Virus record (IMG/VR): IMGVR_UViG_3300022851_000011
Coordinates: 57,549-121,548 of that record
Reading direction: 5' to 3' (one strand)
Length of the DNA: 64,000 bases
Source of the DNA: a virus
A program made the position numbers and the translations under genes. Numbering within the stretch: position 1 is the stretch's first letter; the number at the start of each line of letters is the position of its first letter. The notes beneath the pieces are model-generated. The model saw only the letters and a list, made by a program, of their open reading frames with translations. It made no database searches and had not been told where the DNA came from. Shown here piece after piece: positions 13,842-21,624 of the stretch.

Positions 13842-14867
13842 TTAGCTACGATGTAAGTCAAGTGTGCAACAATGAATCCCTCCACCAAGTGTTCGTGCCA
13901 TATCCATTGGCGTGTCAATAACCTCAATGCCGTGCGCTTCAAGTCGTTTTTTAATGTATGGTTGTCCTGATTCCATCAACACCAAACCCGGCTCAATAAC
14001 CAATAAGTTCAATGCAATCCACTTAGACGCATACGGGTAGTCTTTGAAATATTGTGCCACAACTTCTTCTTCGGTAATGTAAATCTTTTCCCAATCCTTA
14101 AAGACCTTCGGGCAGTTGCTTTCATTTACACGATTGGCATTAAGCATAACCAATCCTTCTTTAAGCGGACAAATAGTGCTATCGATATGAGCATAACTAT
14201 ATAGGTTATCAAGAATATGAACGGTCTTATCAGGTAGCATTTGCTGTAACCATTCGCCGCCACGATAGTTACCTGTCTCACTTACAAGGTATAGTAGATC
14301 ATCATTCACCCTGCATACGTTTGCTGCGTCGAAGATAGGATAGTCTTCGGTAAGTATCATCTTGTTATTGTCGTGGTCAAGTTTGAAATCATCATCGAAT
14401 AATGCTGGTTTAGGTGCACTGAACCATACTGCCCCATCCTTTATTGCATCTCGTTTAATGTGTTCGTATCCTTGGAACTCATACCAACGGCTTCTATACG
14501 CCATTGGTGTTTCAATGACACGGTTGCCGACTACTAGTAGAACGTCACGTGGACAATAGCCATACATACCGTCGGTTTCCCAATAGTAGTTGTTATGTGT
14601 TTCACGGTAGTCAAGTTTCGCTGGGACTCGTGTTTTGATTCCATATTGCTCAAGACGAAGAACGATATCCATAAGGTTCTCGGTCGCCTTAGTTTTAACT
14701 TTCTTATCAAAGTTTCCTTGTGGCAACGATGTTTCTTTCCATTTAGTAGTGATGGATTGCATACTGAATAAAGGGTCTTCGGTAGGGAAACGGGCAAAGT
14801 TGGATACACCAACCACCACATCATGTAACTTATCCCATTCGTTATTGCTATTTACTATCATCTTCAA
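13842..14867 (-). CDS. glycine/inosamine amidinotransferase-family enzyme
   Basis: 341 aa. The C-terminal GGGIHCCTLDLHR carries the catalytic Cys and its neighbouring His, DAANVCR and YAHIDST match the substrate-side motifs, and the N-terminus (NEWDKLHDVVVGV) is typical of the family. Such enzymes transfer the amidino group of arginine to an amine, making guanidino compounds. Marine phage homologs exist; the acceptor is unknown. It may act with the nearby aminotransferase and sugar dehydrogenase on surface sugars. Confidence 0.75.
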   Translation of the reverse strand: MKMIVNSNNEWDKLHDVVVGVSNFARFPTEDPLFSMQSITTKWKETSLPQGNFDKKVKTKATENLMDIVLRLEQYGIKTRVPAKLDYRETHNNYYWETDGMYGYCPRDVLLVVGNRVIETPMAYRSRWYEFQGYEHIKRDAIKDGAVWFSAPKPALFDDDFKLDHDNNKMILTEDYPIFDAANVCRVNDDLLYLVSETGNYRGGEWLQQMLPDKTVHILDNLYSYAHIDSTICPLKEGLVMLNANRVNESNCPKVFKDWEKIYITEEEVVAQYFKDYPYASKWIALNLLVIEPGLVLMESGQPYIKKRLEAHGIEVIDTPMDMARTLGGGIHCCTLDLHRS

Positions 14868-15048
14868 TCTCGGTTACCAACAATCGCATCAGTTCTTCTT
14901 CTATATCTTTGCCCCACGCACTAATACTTCCATCCGAATATTCTACCTCTACGTGATGTCCATCATCGTAATATGATACTATATATGGTTTTGGTTCTGG
15001 TGGGTCGGCGCAGAGTTCTTCCCAAAACAGTTCTTTATCTTTATTCAT
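14848..15048 (-). CDS. protein with FW-family head and a different body
   Basis: 66 aa: MNKDKELFWEELCADPPEPK is the family head, but the body (YIVSYYDDGHHVEVEYSDGS) has no CxxC pair and no WEWDG tail. The start overlaps the stop of the copy upstream. It is one of several cases where the head is attached to unrelated sequence. Confidence 0.6.
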   Translation of the reverse strand: MNKDKELFWEELCADPPEPKPYIVSYYDDGHHVEVEYSDGSISAWGKDIEEELMRLLVTEIEDDSK

Positions 15049-15280
15049 CTTTTCCATTCCATTCCCAATTATCTTTATATAATGCTCGGGTGGCTCCACT
15101 GATTGGGTGTGAAATGCTAGCACAATCAGGGTCTAGCATACGACCATTTTCAGATTTGGTGTCACACACAACAGAGTAATTTCCCATACCCATATTCGCA
15201 AAATGATCAAGATGTTTACAGTTACGGCAGTTATGGTGTGTTGGTTCACGCAATGCTTTCCAAAACTTTTCTTTATTCAT
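15041..15280 (-). CDS. FW-family small Cys protein
   Basis: 79 aa: MNKEKFWKALREPTHHNCRNC, then further Cys, and DNWEWNGKDE. It sits 2 bp after the oxygenase-like gene. Confidence 0.65.
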   Translation of the reverse strand: MNKEKFWKALREPTHHNCRNCKHLDHFANMGMGNYSVVCDTKSENGRMLDPDCASISHPISGATRALYKDNWEWNGKDE

Positions 15281-15281
15281 T

Positions 15282-15788
15282 TTAAGTCGCTTTGGTCCAT
15301 CCTGTCACCTGTAATGTATATCGGGGTTCAATCCCGATGTTTGCGGCAGAATGCTTATTATCGTTCTGCCAAACGACATAATCACCAGCTTTCCAGTTAA
15401 GACATTCGCCATCAATCTCAAAGATGTGTCCCGGCTTTCGATCCTCTAAGAAGATCACTGCACGATTAATATTCTCGTTGTGCCATAACTCGTAAGCCTG
15501 TTTATATCGTGCGTACAGGTCTGCGTGTTCTGGTAGAATAACGCCTGTTTCCATCACATAATAACTTGTTCCAACATCATTCCAATGACGGAAATGTTCT
15601 TTGACTAGGTTATTCCAAGACGGTTGTTCCTTGCGGAAATCAGCCATCTTGCCTACATAGTATTTGTGGGTATAACCGTCTTTCTTCCATTGATTCAACA
15701 ACTCAGGGTCATTGAATGCTTCTCGTTGATAATCTAAAAACTTATATTCATCGTCCCAAAACGGTGTCATCTTTTCTATTTTATGCAT
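15282..15788 (-). CDS. 2OG-Fe(II) oxygenase-like protein
   Basis: 168 aa from the ATG at 15788, which overlaps the upstream stop. EIDGECLNWKAGDYVVWQND then KHSAANIGIEPRYTLQVTGW resembles the C-terminal barrel of 2OG oxygenases (distal His, Arg that binds 2OG). A proximal HxD is not obvious (HADLYARYK is a candidate), so activity is uncertain. The N-terminus MHKIEKMTPFWDDE echoes the FW head. Confidence 0.5.
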   Translation of the reverse strand: MHKIEKMTPFWDDEYKFLDYQREAFNDPELLNQWKKDGYTHKYYVGKMADFRKEQPSWNNLVKEHFRHWNDVGTSYYVMETGVILPEHADLYARYKQAYELWHNENINRAVIFLEDRKPGHIFEIDGECLNWKAGDYVVWQNDNKHSAANIGIEPRYTLQVTGWTKAT

Positions 15789-16017
15789 TTTTTCTATCCC
15801 ATTCCCATAATCTTTTTGCTTTATACGTGTTAAAAGGTCTGCTACTTGTGTTTGCAACCGATGAGTAAATATAATCATTATGAACATCGCACATTAATCC
15901 AGCCCGCAATGAACACGATGTGGTGCTAACCGTAGCTTCGTTAAAGAAACAGTTATCACACGTTCTTTTTGTTGGCTGGGTTAGCGCATTCCAAAACTCT
16001 TGTTTACTGTCATCCAT
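15781..16017 (-). CDS. FW-family small Cys protein
   Basis: 78 aa: MDDSKQEFWNALTQP, CDNC, two more Cys, and LWEWDRKNA. It overlaps genes on both sides, sitting between the aminotransferase and the oxygenase-like gene. Confidence 0.65.
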   Translation of the reverse strand: MDDSKQEFWNALTQPTKRTCDNCFFNEATVSTTSCSLRAGLMCDVHNDYIYSSVANTSSRPFNTYKAKRLWEWDRKNA

Positions 16018-16624
16018 TGATAGTTATATCTCGCAAATCAGGATAGTTGAATGGCGGCGGGGATTTGATATCACCATCATCCAACATCCGCATACCTTTT
16101 ATTGCCCATTCAGGACGCATATGATAATGATAACCAATATCAAATACATTTTGGTCAGCCCATTTATCATAGGTATGAATGTTACGACCATCATATGCCA
16201 TACGTTTTAAGGTAGCGTAGTCGTCAGCGTTATCTAATAGTATAGCACCACCTGCGCCGATTTGCAATGGTTTTCCGTGCCCAAAACTAAGGCATTGCTT
16301 TTCACGTGGACGGAACATTCCTTCTTCAAATAATCTTGCCGAATCGTATACACTTGGAATGACATCGTATTCGCCATCTTCTTCCCAATCAATATCCTTA
16401 AAGAAATAGTTCTTGTTAATCTTTTTTAACATCATCGGAATACTTAGATATGTTCGGGCTGGCAATGTGACATCCCACATTGTATATTCGTGCCGTAAGC
16501 ACAGTTCCAATGCGTGTGTGCAACAATCTGTTAACACCACATAAGGTGCGCCAGTATATTCCGACAGCATATCCTCAAAATCTAATAATGCGTCAAACGG
16601 GTTTTCATAATCTTCTATAATCAT
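16010..16624 (-). CDS. short DegT/DnrJ-type PLP aminotransferase
   Basis: 204 aa against about 370 for full-length enzymes. FEDMLSEYTGAPYVVLTDCC and THALELCLR give the cofactor region, LPARTYLSIP the substrate loop, YDSAR the PLP Asp, and SFGHGKPLQIGAGGAILLD the lysine-bearing segment. The C-terminal small domain is missing or very reduced. Such enzymes aminate keto-sugars; the neighbouring sugar dehydrogenase and SGNH protein suggest surface-glycan work. Activity is uncertain because of the short length. Confidence 0.7.
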   Translation of the reverse strand: MIIEDYENPFDALLDFEDMLSEYTGAPYVVLTDCCTHALELCLRHEYTMWDVTLPARTYLSIPMMLKKINKNYFFKDIDWEEDGEYDVIPSVYDSARLFEEGMFRPREKQCLSFGHGKPLQIGAGGAILLDNADDYATLKRMAYDGRNIHTYDKWADQNVFDIGYHYHMRPEWAIKGMRMLDDGDIKSPPPFNYPDLRDITING

Positions 16625-16845
16625 TCTCTTTCACCATCCCATTCCCATTGTTGTTTATAATGAATAAGTTCATATGTAGTGTGGTCCAATACATCTCTGT
16701 TATAGCATAGCCATTTGCCATTTCCCCAAAACGGGCTTTCATCAATACTGCATTTAACAGTAACATAATCGCCTTTAAACTGACAGTTCATACAAGACTT
16801 TTCAGTTGGACCAGCCAATAACTTCCAGAACTTTTCCTTACTCAT
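16621..16845 (-). CDS. FW-family small Cys protein
   Basis: 74 aa: MSKEKFWKLLAGPTEKSCMNC, then C and C, and QWEWDGERE. Overlaps the SGNH-like gene stop and the aminotransferase start. Confidence 0.65.
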   Translation of the reverse strand: MSKEKFWKLLAGPTEKSCMNCQFKGDYVTVKCSIDESPFWGNGKWLCYNRDVLDHTTYELIHYKQQWEWDGERE

Positions 16846-17584
16846 TTAGAATCTCCATAAAATGTGGTTCCATAATGTCAGCAGCGGCAACATGTGCTTC
16901 TTCAAGAGGGTGTCCGTATTGCCCCTTTTCAAAGTTGTGTGCATTAGCCCAATATACAAATCCTGTGTCGCCATAATCGTGCGGAAACCATTTAAACTTA
17001 TTCCAGTCAATGCTGTCGTATAGACTTCTACAAATAGATGGACCATTATTCTTTAATGTATTCCAATGTTTGAAATCGTTCCATCGTTCAGCACAAGAAA
17101 ACATATACGGGATGTTTCTATTATTCAAATATTCCTGTAGCAATAGGATTTGTGTAAGTGTGTTGTCAAGTTCATTCATACTATCAAGCATACGATATTC
17201 AACTTCTGCCCACTTGTCGGTGCCGAAGTTTTTGATGCGTTGAACATACTCATCGCCAAAGCACGATGCTACCGTTTTATCAGACAAGTTTAGGTGTGCG
17301 GGTGTTAGGGTATACCAAGGACTATTCTGCTCTTTAGTATCAAATGAACAAATGTAATCATAGCGTGAAAGATATGACCATTGAACTATTACCGCAACAT
17401 TGTCGTCTATCGTTGATACCCTATCAATAATGCGTTTGGCGATATATCTGTTACCTGCGCCGGGATAGCCTTCGTTGATATACTCAAATCCACGGCGTTC
17501 GGCAATATTTCCAGTCCACGTATTATCAGTATTTTGTAACTCTGCGCCTTGTATCAGGCTACATCCACCAGCTATTAGTTTCAT
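16838..17584 (-). CDS. SGNH/GDSL-like hydrolase
   Basis: About 248 aa from the ATG at 17584. MKLIAGGCSLIQGAELQN gives a GxSL-type nucleophile block, GYPGAGN a block II Gly/Asn region, and GHPLEEAHVAAA a C-terminal His block. Homologous hypothetical proteins occur in T4-like cyanophages. SGNH enzymes deacylate or deacetylate lipids and glycans; the target here is unknown. Confidence 0.6.
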   Translation of the reverse strand: MKLIAGGCSLIQGAELQNTDNTWTGNIAERRGFEYINEGYPGAGNRYIAKRIIDRVSTIDDNVAVIVQWSYLSRYDYICSFDTKEQNSPWYTLTPAHLNLSDKTVASCFGDEYVQRIKNFGTDKWAEVEYRMLDSMNELDNTLTQILLLQEYLNNRNIPYMFSCAERWNDFKHWNTLKNNGPSICRSLYDSIDWNKFKWFPHDYGDTGFVYWANAHNFEKGQYGHPLEEAHVAAADIMEPHFMEILNE

Positions 17585-17778
17585 TCGCCATTCCATTCCC
17601 ATTTATCAACGCTATTGTCAAGATGCAATCCACGTGAACAATACTTGTTTTCTGGCCAATGCGCCATGTCCAAATCTTGAATAAAGCATTCAAGACCATT
17701 CTTCTTAATACAGTTCGAACATGTTCGTTGATCATTTGGCGGGATTGTCAATGCTCGCCAAAACTCATCCTTATTCAT
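17581..17778 (-). CDS. FW-family small Cys protein
   Basis: 65 aa: MNKDEFWRALTIPPNDQRTC then SNC, C, C, and DKWEWNGE. Overlaps the stop of the sugar dehydrogenase C-half and the SGNH gene start. Confidence 0.65.
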   Translation of the reverse strand: MNKDEFWRALTIPPNDQRTCSNCIKKNGLECFIQDLDMAHWPENKYCSRGLHLDNSVDKWEWNGE

Positions 17779-18296
17779 CTAGTATTTCCATACCAATATG
17801 TCTTATGTTGTGAACGTACTTGACGCCAAGGGTCAACAACCACAGAATCTTCTGCGCCTTCGTTAAACGTATCTTGCGGATGTGCCATTAGATATACAGC
17901 AGGTTCGTCAAGGATTACATCATATTGCACATCATCAATATATGATCCAACAAGAATAGAACTTGACCCATCTTCGTAATCCACACCGGGCTTATAACTT
18001 TTGCCCATAATCACAACAGGTAGATTGTAACTAACTAGTTTGTCTGCCATATTCTTGGCTTGTTGTTCACGGGCATTCATTACCGCATCAAACAAATCGT
18101 AGCCAAGATTTAGGTCTTTTGCCATCCAACGTAAAGCAATGTTGTCACGTGGGTGACAATTATGAATTACGATTCCAGTGTCAGCACACATATAAAATTG
18201 ATCATCTTTATTTTCATGATTGGGTTCCACTTCTAAATTGTAAACATCACCATTGTATTCAGTTATTTCAATATTTGTAATTCGTTCAGTTGTCAT
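17775..18296 (-). CDS. split intein C-part + C-terminal half of nucleotide-sugar dehydrogenase
   Basis: 173 aa. Residues 1-46 are an intein C-terminal fragment: NGDVYNLEVEPNHENKDDQF is block F and CADTGIVIHN block G with the terminal Asn. Residue 47 is Cys, beginning the extein CHPRDNIALRWM. In UDP-glucose dehydrogenases the GG-x-CxP(K/R)D motif carries the catalytic Cys, so the +1 splice nucleophile and the enzyme nucleophile are the same residue. The remainder (MGKSYKPGVDYEDGSSS) is the UDP-binding C-terminal domain. Joined in trans to 19164-20237, it gives a ~380-aa enzyme. The ATG overlaps the endonuclease stop. Confidence 0.85.
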   Translation of the reverse strand: MTTERITNIEITEYNGDVYNLEVEPNHENKDDQFYMCADTGIVIHNCHPRDNIALRWMAKDLNLGYDLFDAVMNAREQQAKNMADKLVSYNLPVVIMGKSYKPGVDYEDGSSSILVGSYIDDVQYDVILDEPAVYLMAHPQDTFNEGAEDSVVVDPWRQVRSQHKTYWYGNTR

Positions 18297-19108
18297 ATTT
18301 TAATTCCTAAGTTTTCTAAATCTCGTTTAAATAATAATTTAATTGGATTATTTGGGTGTTGTTCTTTTAGTAGATCAAACTTGGTTGGTTCTTTGCTGTG
18401 CCAGTAATCAGATTTAACATCTATATAGCACTTCCATTCATTCACATAAAAATCAGGATAATAATTTCGTTCTTTACCATTTGCATCCACATAAGGGATA
18501 CGTCCTATATGACAACTAAATGTCATATTGTTTCTATCTAACCATTTAATAAATGCTAATTCCCATGTTCCTTGAACTTTGTACAATTCACCATTCGAAT
18601 GGACGTAATCATGCCAAACACATTTTCCTGTTGTATTAGCGCCTATATATTTTCCGTCCTCCCATGCTTTTTTTGATCCTAATGAATATTTCTTTCTTTC
18701 TTCTTTTGTCATTCGTTCTGAACGGGTTTTTCCTACCTTTTTTTGTGTTTCTGGATTTTTCATTGGGTTATTATCTCCAATCATTCTTCCAGTTTTAGCA
18801 CAAATATTTTTCATCATTATTGACATTTCCTGTCGTTTTTTTGGGTCACTCCACACCTTTTTTAATGCGTCTGACATCTTTTTTATTTTCTCCGGACGGT
18901 TGTTTAATATCGACCGCCAACATTTATTACAATAATCCTTGTCAAACAGATCAACCTTTGTCATCTTGGTGTAATGTGATAAATCTCGTTCGTGTATTAG
19001 ATCGCATTTGTCGCATTTCAATCGGATCATCTTTGTACTACAATAAACAGTCTTGTTTTTTTTCTTATCTATCCATGAATATTTTCGTCTAAATTCTTCT
19101 ACTATCAT
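18293..19108 (-). CDS. Vsr-like free-standing homing endonuclease between intein halves
   Basis: 271 aa. The N-terminal CDKC and CNKC form a zinc knuckle; GDNNPMKNPETQKKVGKT and a following repeat are NUMOD3-type DNA-binding motifs; the C-terminus has GTWELAFIKWLD, then YYPDFYV and YIDVKS, a PD-(D/E)xK core like Vsr. This architecture matches the endonuclease family found inserted between split-intein gene halves in phage metagenomes. It has its own late promoter (19127) and GGAGAT site, so it is expressed separately from the halves. Confidence 0.85.
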   Translation of the reverse strand: MIVEEFRRKYSWIDKKKNKTVYCSTKMIRLKCDKCDLIHERDLSHYTKMTKVDLFDKDYCNKCWRSILNNRPEKIKKMSDALKKVWSDPKKRQEMSIMMKNICAKTGRMIGDNNPMKNPETQKKVGKTRSERMTKEERKKYSLGSKKAWEDGKYIGANTTGKCVWHDYVHSNGELYKVQGTWELAFIKWLDRNNMTFSCHIGRIPYVDANGKERNYYPDFYVNEWKCYIDVKSDYWHSKEPTKFDLLKEQHPNNPIKLLFKRDLENLGIKI

Positions 19109-19126
19109 TATGTATCTCCTATACTT

Positions 19127-19134
19127 TATTTATA
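19127..19134 (-). promoter_or_regulatory. T4-type late promoter of the homing endonuclease
   Basis: TATAAATA 18 bp upstream of the ATG at 19108, between the two halves of the split gene. Confidence 0.6.
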
Positions 19135-19163
19135 CAAAAATACATAACAAGTACCGTTATCAC

Positions 19164-20237
19164 CTATAAAATAAATAATTTATCTGTTTCTTTGATGTCT
19201 TCTGCCTTTATAATAATTCGTTTTCTTTTTCGTTCTACTGGAATTAAATGATCTTTTGTAACTGATATTTTCTTTCCAGATTCGGTAGTAAAAGTATACA
19301 ATGGGCCGCTATATTCTCGCATAGTAACATCGGCAATTTTCTTTTGGTCTTTCTTTGTTCCTGCCCAATTCATTGAATCTACGATATAATATTCAGTGTC
19401 GTTAAATGTGTTATATAACTCGCTGATTTCAATATGTGCGTCATTTACATTAATTTTAAAGTCAGATTTAACACAAGCACCCCCATCGCCCATGCCAGCC
19501 TTCATATACATAGGTGACATAATACGGTGTGTTGAATGCGCAATGGCATCTGTAACTACATCAACATTGATATTGCCTTGCTTTTCAGCAACGTCTTGAA
19601 TCATATTCACAAGACCGATTTTTGTAGAAATGAATGTATTGTAGAAAATCTTCACGCATTCCATTTCATCCCATGTTCCGACAACATAACGTGGGTCATT
19701 ATCCATAACGGTTTCATAGAAATCAATCAACTCTCGTGCTTCAGTTGTTTCATCGCCATCTTTAGTACCAATCATTACCATTTCTGGATTGACCATATCC
19801 CATCCAACTGTTCCCATAGCGATTAGGTATGGATTGTATACAAAGCGATTACGTGGAATCACATCAATAAGCTCACGGCGAACTGTGCCGGGTAGCACGG
19901 TCGATACAAGGACCACCAGTGTCTGGCGATTACTATAACGATTAACTTCTTTCATCACATCTTTAACAATGGTGTAGTCAAAATCTTTTGGTGGCAAATG
20001 CGCAGTTGGGTATCGACCATCATAAGATTCTTCGTGGGGTGTTGGAACTGCGATAAATAAAATATCAGGGCGGTTACTGTAGTCGTGGTGTATTAAATCT
20101 TTGATTGATTCCACACTAGTAACCAAATCTGACTTGAACCCTTGGATATCATAACCGGTAACAGTATGACCTTTTTTAGCAATTTCTTCAGCGCACGGCA
20201 AACCAAGTTTACCAAGCCCTATAAACGATATTTTCAT
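19164..20237 (-). CDS. N-terminal half of nucleotide-sugar dehydrogenase + split intein N-part
   Basis: 357 aa. Residues 1-254 are the NAD-binding and central domains of a UDP-glucose/GDP-mannose dehydrogenase (ISFIGLGKLGLPCAEEIAKK, VSTVLPGT, YNPYLIA, KIFYNTFISTK) and end at KAGMGDGGA. Residue 255 is Cys, starting an intein N-part (CVKSDFKI, block A; GKKISVTKDHLIPV, block B with the TxxH-type His). The frame stops after 103 intein residues. The break lies exactly before the catalytic Cys. Trans-splicing with 17775-18296 is needed for activity. Confidence 0.85.
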   Translation of the reverse strand: MKISFIGLGKLGLPCAEEIAKKGHTVTGYDIQGFKSDLVTSVESIKDLIHHDYSNRPDILFIAVPTPHEESYDGRYPTAHLPPKDFDYTIVKDVMKEVNRYSNRQTLVVLVSTVLPGTVRRELIDVIPRNRFVYNPYLIAMGTVGWDMVNPEMVMIGTKDGDETTEARELIDFYETVMDNDPRYVVGTWDEMECVKIFYNTFISTKIGLVNMIQDVAEKQGNINVDVVTDAIAHSTHRIMSPMYMKAGMGDGGACVKSDFKINVNDAHIEISELYNTFNDTEYYIVDSMNWAGTKKDQKKIADVTMREYSGPLYTFTTESGKKISVTKDHLIPVERKRKRIIIKAEDIKETDKLFIL

Positions 20238-20238
20238 A

Positions 20239-21315
20239 TTGGAGTGTCCTTTGTATGATGTTCTTAATTATAGCATTTCCATAGCTGAATTTCTATATAA
20301 AAATGGGTTTGGCATATATAAAAATGTATATTTTGAAGACCCCGGCACGGTTACCGATTGTTATTTAGACATTCAGGTGAGTCATTCGGCGAATAGTGTA
20401 AAGTCATCCTTTATAAATATATTCGCCGCCAATGAACCAAACTTTTCATATGATAAAATACCACAACTGAGAACTGCGAGAGGTTCCAAGAAGAAACTAA
20501 TCCTTATTAGTGATTACAACAATGACTATAAGCAAACATTTGAAGGGTGCGGGTCGTTCGAAACAGTTTATTTTTTCTTTCAAGGATATTTAGCATTACG
20601 GTGGTATAGAAACTATAGACATTATAAACCATTCGACACCTTTGAATATAAGTATAACAGTTCAAGTCGTATCATAGAAGGTATGCGAGATTATCGTTTG
20701 TATCTATCAAGCATCCTGCCCGACCCACATACCAATCAAGTAAGCTGCTCAGATATATGTCCATTCAGCAACAAAACCATTGACGAAATATTGGATAACC
20801 AATACTGCTTTTTAAACGAACATCAAAAGGCATCTGTGCGTAAAGCAAGCTTCCCATATCGGTATGATCACTTAGATAATCCTATCCCAAATACAAGTTT
20901 TGAGATTGATTGGGTCACGCAATCTAAATCATTCCTTCATGTAGTAAACGAAACAGTTTTTTATGAGAAATTCAATCACTTAACGGAAAAGATATTCAAA
21001 CCCATCGCACTACAACGTCCATTCGTATTAACATCAACACCCGGTTCATTAGCTTATTTGAAACGATATGGCTTCCAGTCATTTGACAAATGGTGGGATG
21101 AAAGTTATGACCTTGAACTTAACCCACGCCGCAGACTTGATATGATCGCAGAAGTTGTAAAGTATGTCAACTCATTATCTATGGATGATCTACACACAAT
21201 GTATCATGATATGAAACCTATCCTAGAGCATAATAACAATCTATTTTACGGAGAGTTCGAAGATAGTATCCTCCAAGAACTAATAGTTAACTATCAACGG
21301 GCAGTCTATTCGTAA
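20239..21315 (+). CDS. putative glycosyltransferase-like protein
   Basis: About 358 aa on the plus strand; the start is uncertain (TTG 20239 or later). The C-terminal third LTEKIFKPIALQRPFVLTST then GSLAYLKRYGFQSFDKWWDE resembles the donor-binding signature of GT10/exostosin-like enzymes and of a phage glycosyltransferase-like family. It is divergent from the sugar dehydrogenase with 1 bp between, and is coupled by TAATG to the next gene. A role in sugar attachment is an inference. Confidence 0.55.
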   Translation: MECPLYDVLNYSISIAEFLYKNGFGIYKNVYFEDPGTVTDCYLDIQVSHSANSVKSSFINIFAANEPNFSYDKIPQLRTARGSKKKLILISDYNNDYKQTFEGCGSFETVYFFFQGYLALRWYRNYRHYKPFDTFEYKYNSSSRIIEGMRDYRLYLSSILPDPHTNQVSCSDICPFSNKTIDEILDNQYCFLNEHQKASVRKASFPYRYDHLDNPIPNTSFEIDWVTQSKSFLHVVNETVFYEKFNHLTEKIFKPIALQRPFVLTSTPGSLAYLKRYGFQSFDKWWDESYDLELNPRRRLDMIAEVVKYVNSLSMDDLHTMYHDMKPILEHNNNLFYGEFEDSILQELIVNYQRAVYS

Positions 21316-21590
21316 TGTTTATATATGTAATAGGTGGCGTGGATGGACCACAAAAAATAGGGTTCAGCAATGATGTTGATACAAGGTTAGCTGCACTACA
21401 GACAGGTAATCCCACTAAACTAAAAATACATTATTATGCGGAAGTGCCAGAGAAACAAGTTCGCCTTATAGAATCAGAAATACACAAAGCAAACCGTCAC
21501 ACTAGGGTATCAGGTGAATGGTTTGATATCACACCAGATGAAGCCATTGCCGAAGTGCAATACGGTGTTATACGTTGGTGTGATGATTAA
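21315..21590 (+). CDS. T5orf172/MUG113-type GIY-YIG nuclease domain protein
   Basis: 91 aa: MFIYVIGG, PQKIGFSNDVDTRLAALQTG (YIG equivalent and catalytic Arg), IESEIHKANRH (Glu) and GEWFDIT. This matches the compact T5orf172 nuclease domain over its whole length with no extra DNA-binding part. The ATG overlaps the stop of the upstream gene. Confidence 0.75.
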   Translation: MFIYVIGGVDGPQKIGFSNDVDTRLAALQTGNPTKLKIHYYAEVPEKQVRLIESEIHKANRHTRVSGEWFDITPDEAIAEVQYGVIRWCDD

Positions 21591-21624
21591 TCATCATTTT
21601 TCTTAGTATCAAATAAGTCTTTGT

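Noticed and set aside
15282-15788. Firm call as 2OG-Fe(II) oxygenase
   Set aside because: The proximal HxD metal motif could not be placed with confidence, so it is listed only as oxygenase-like.
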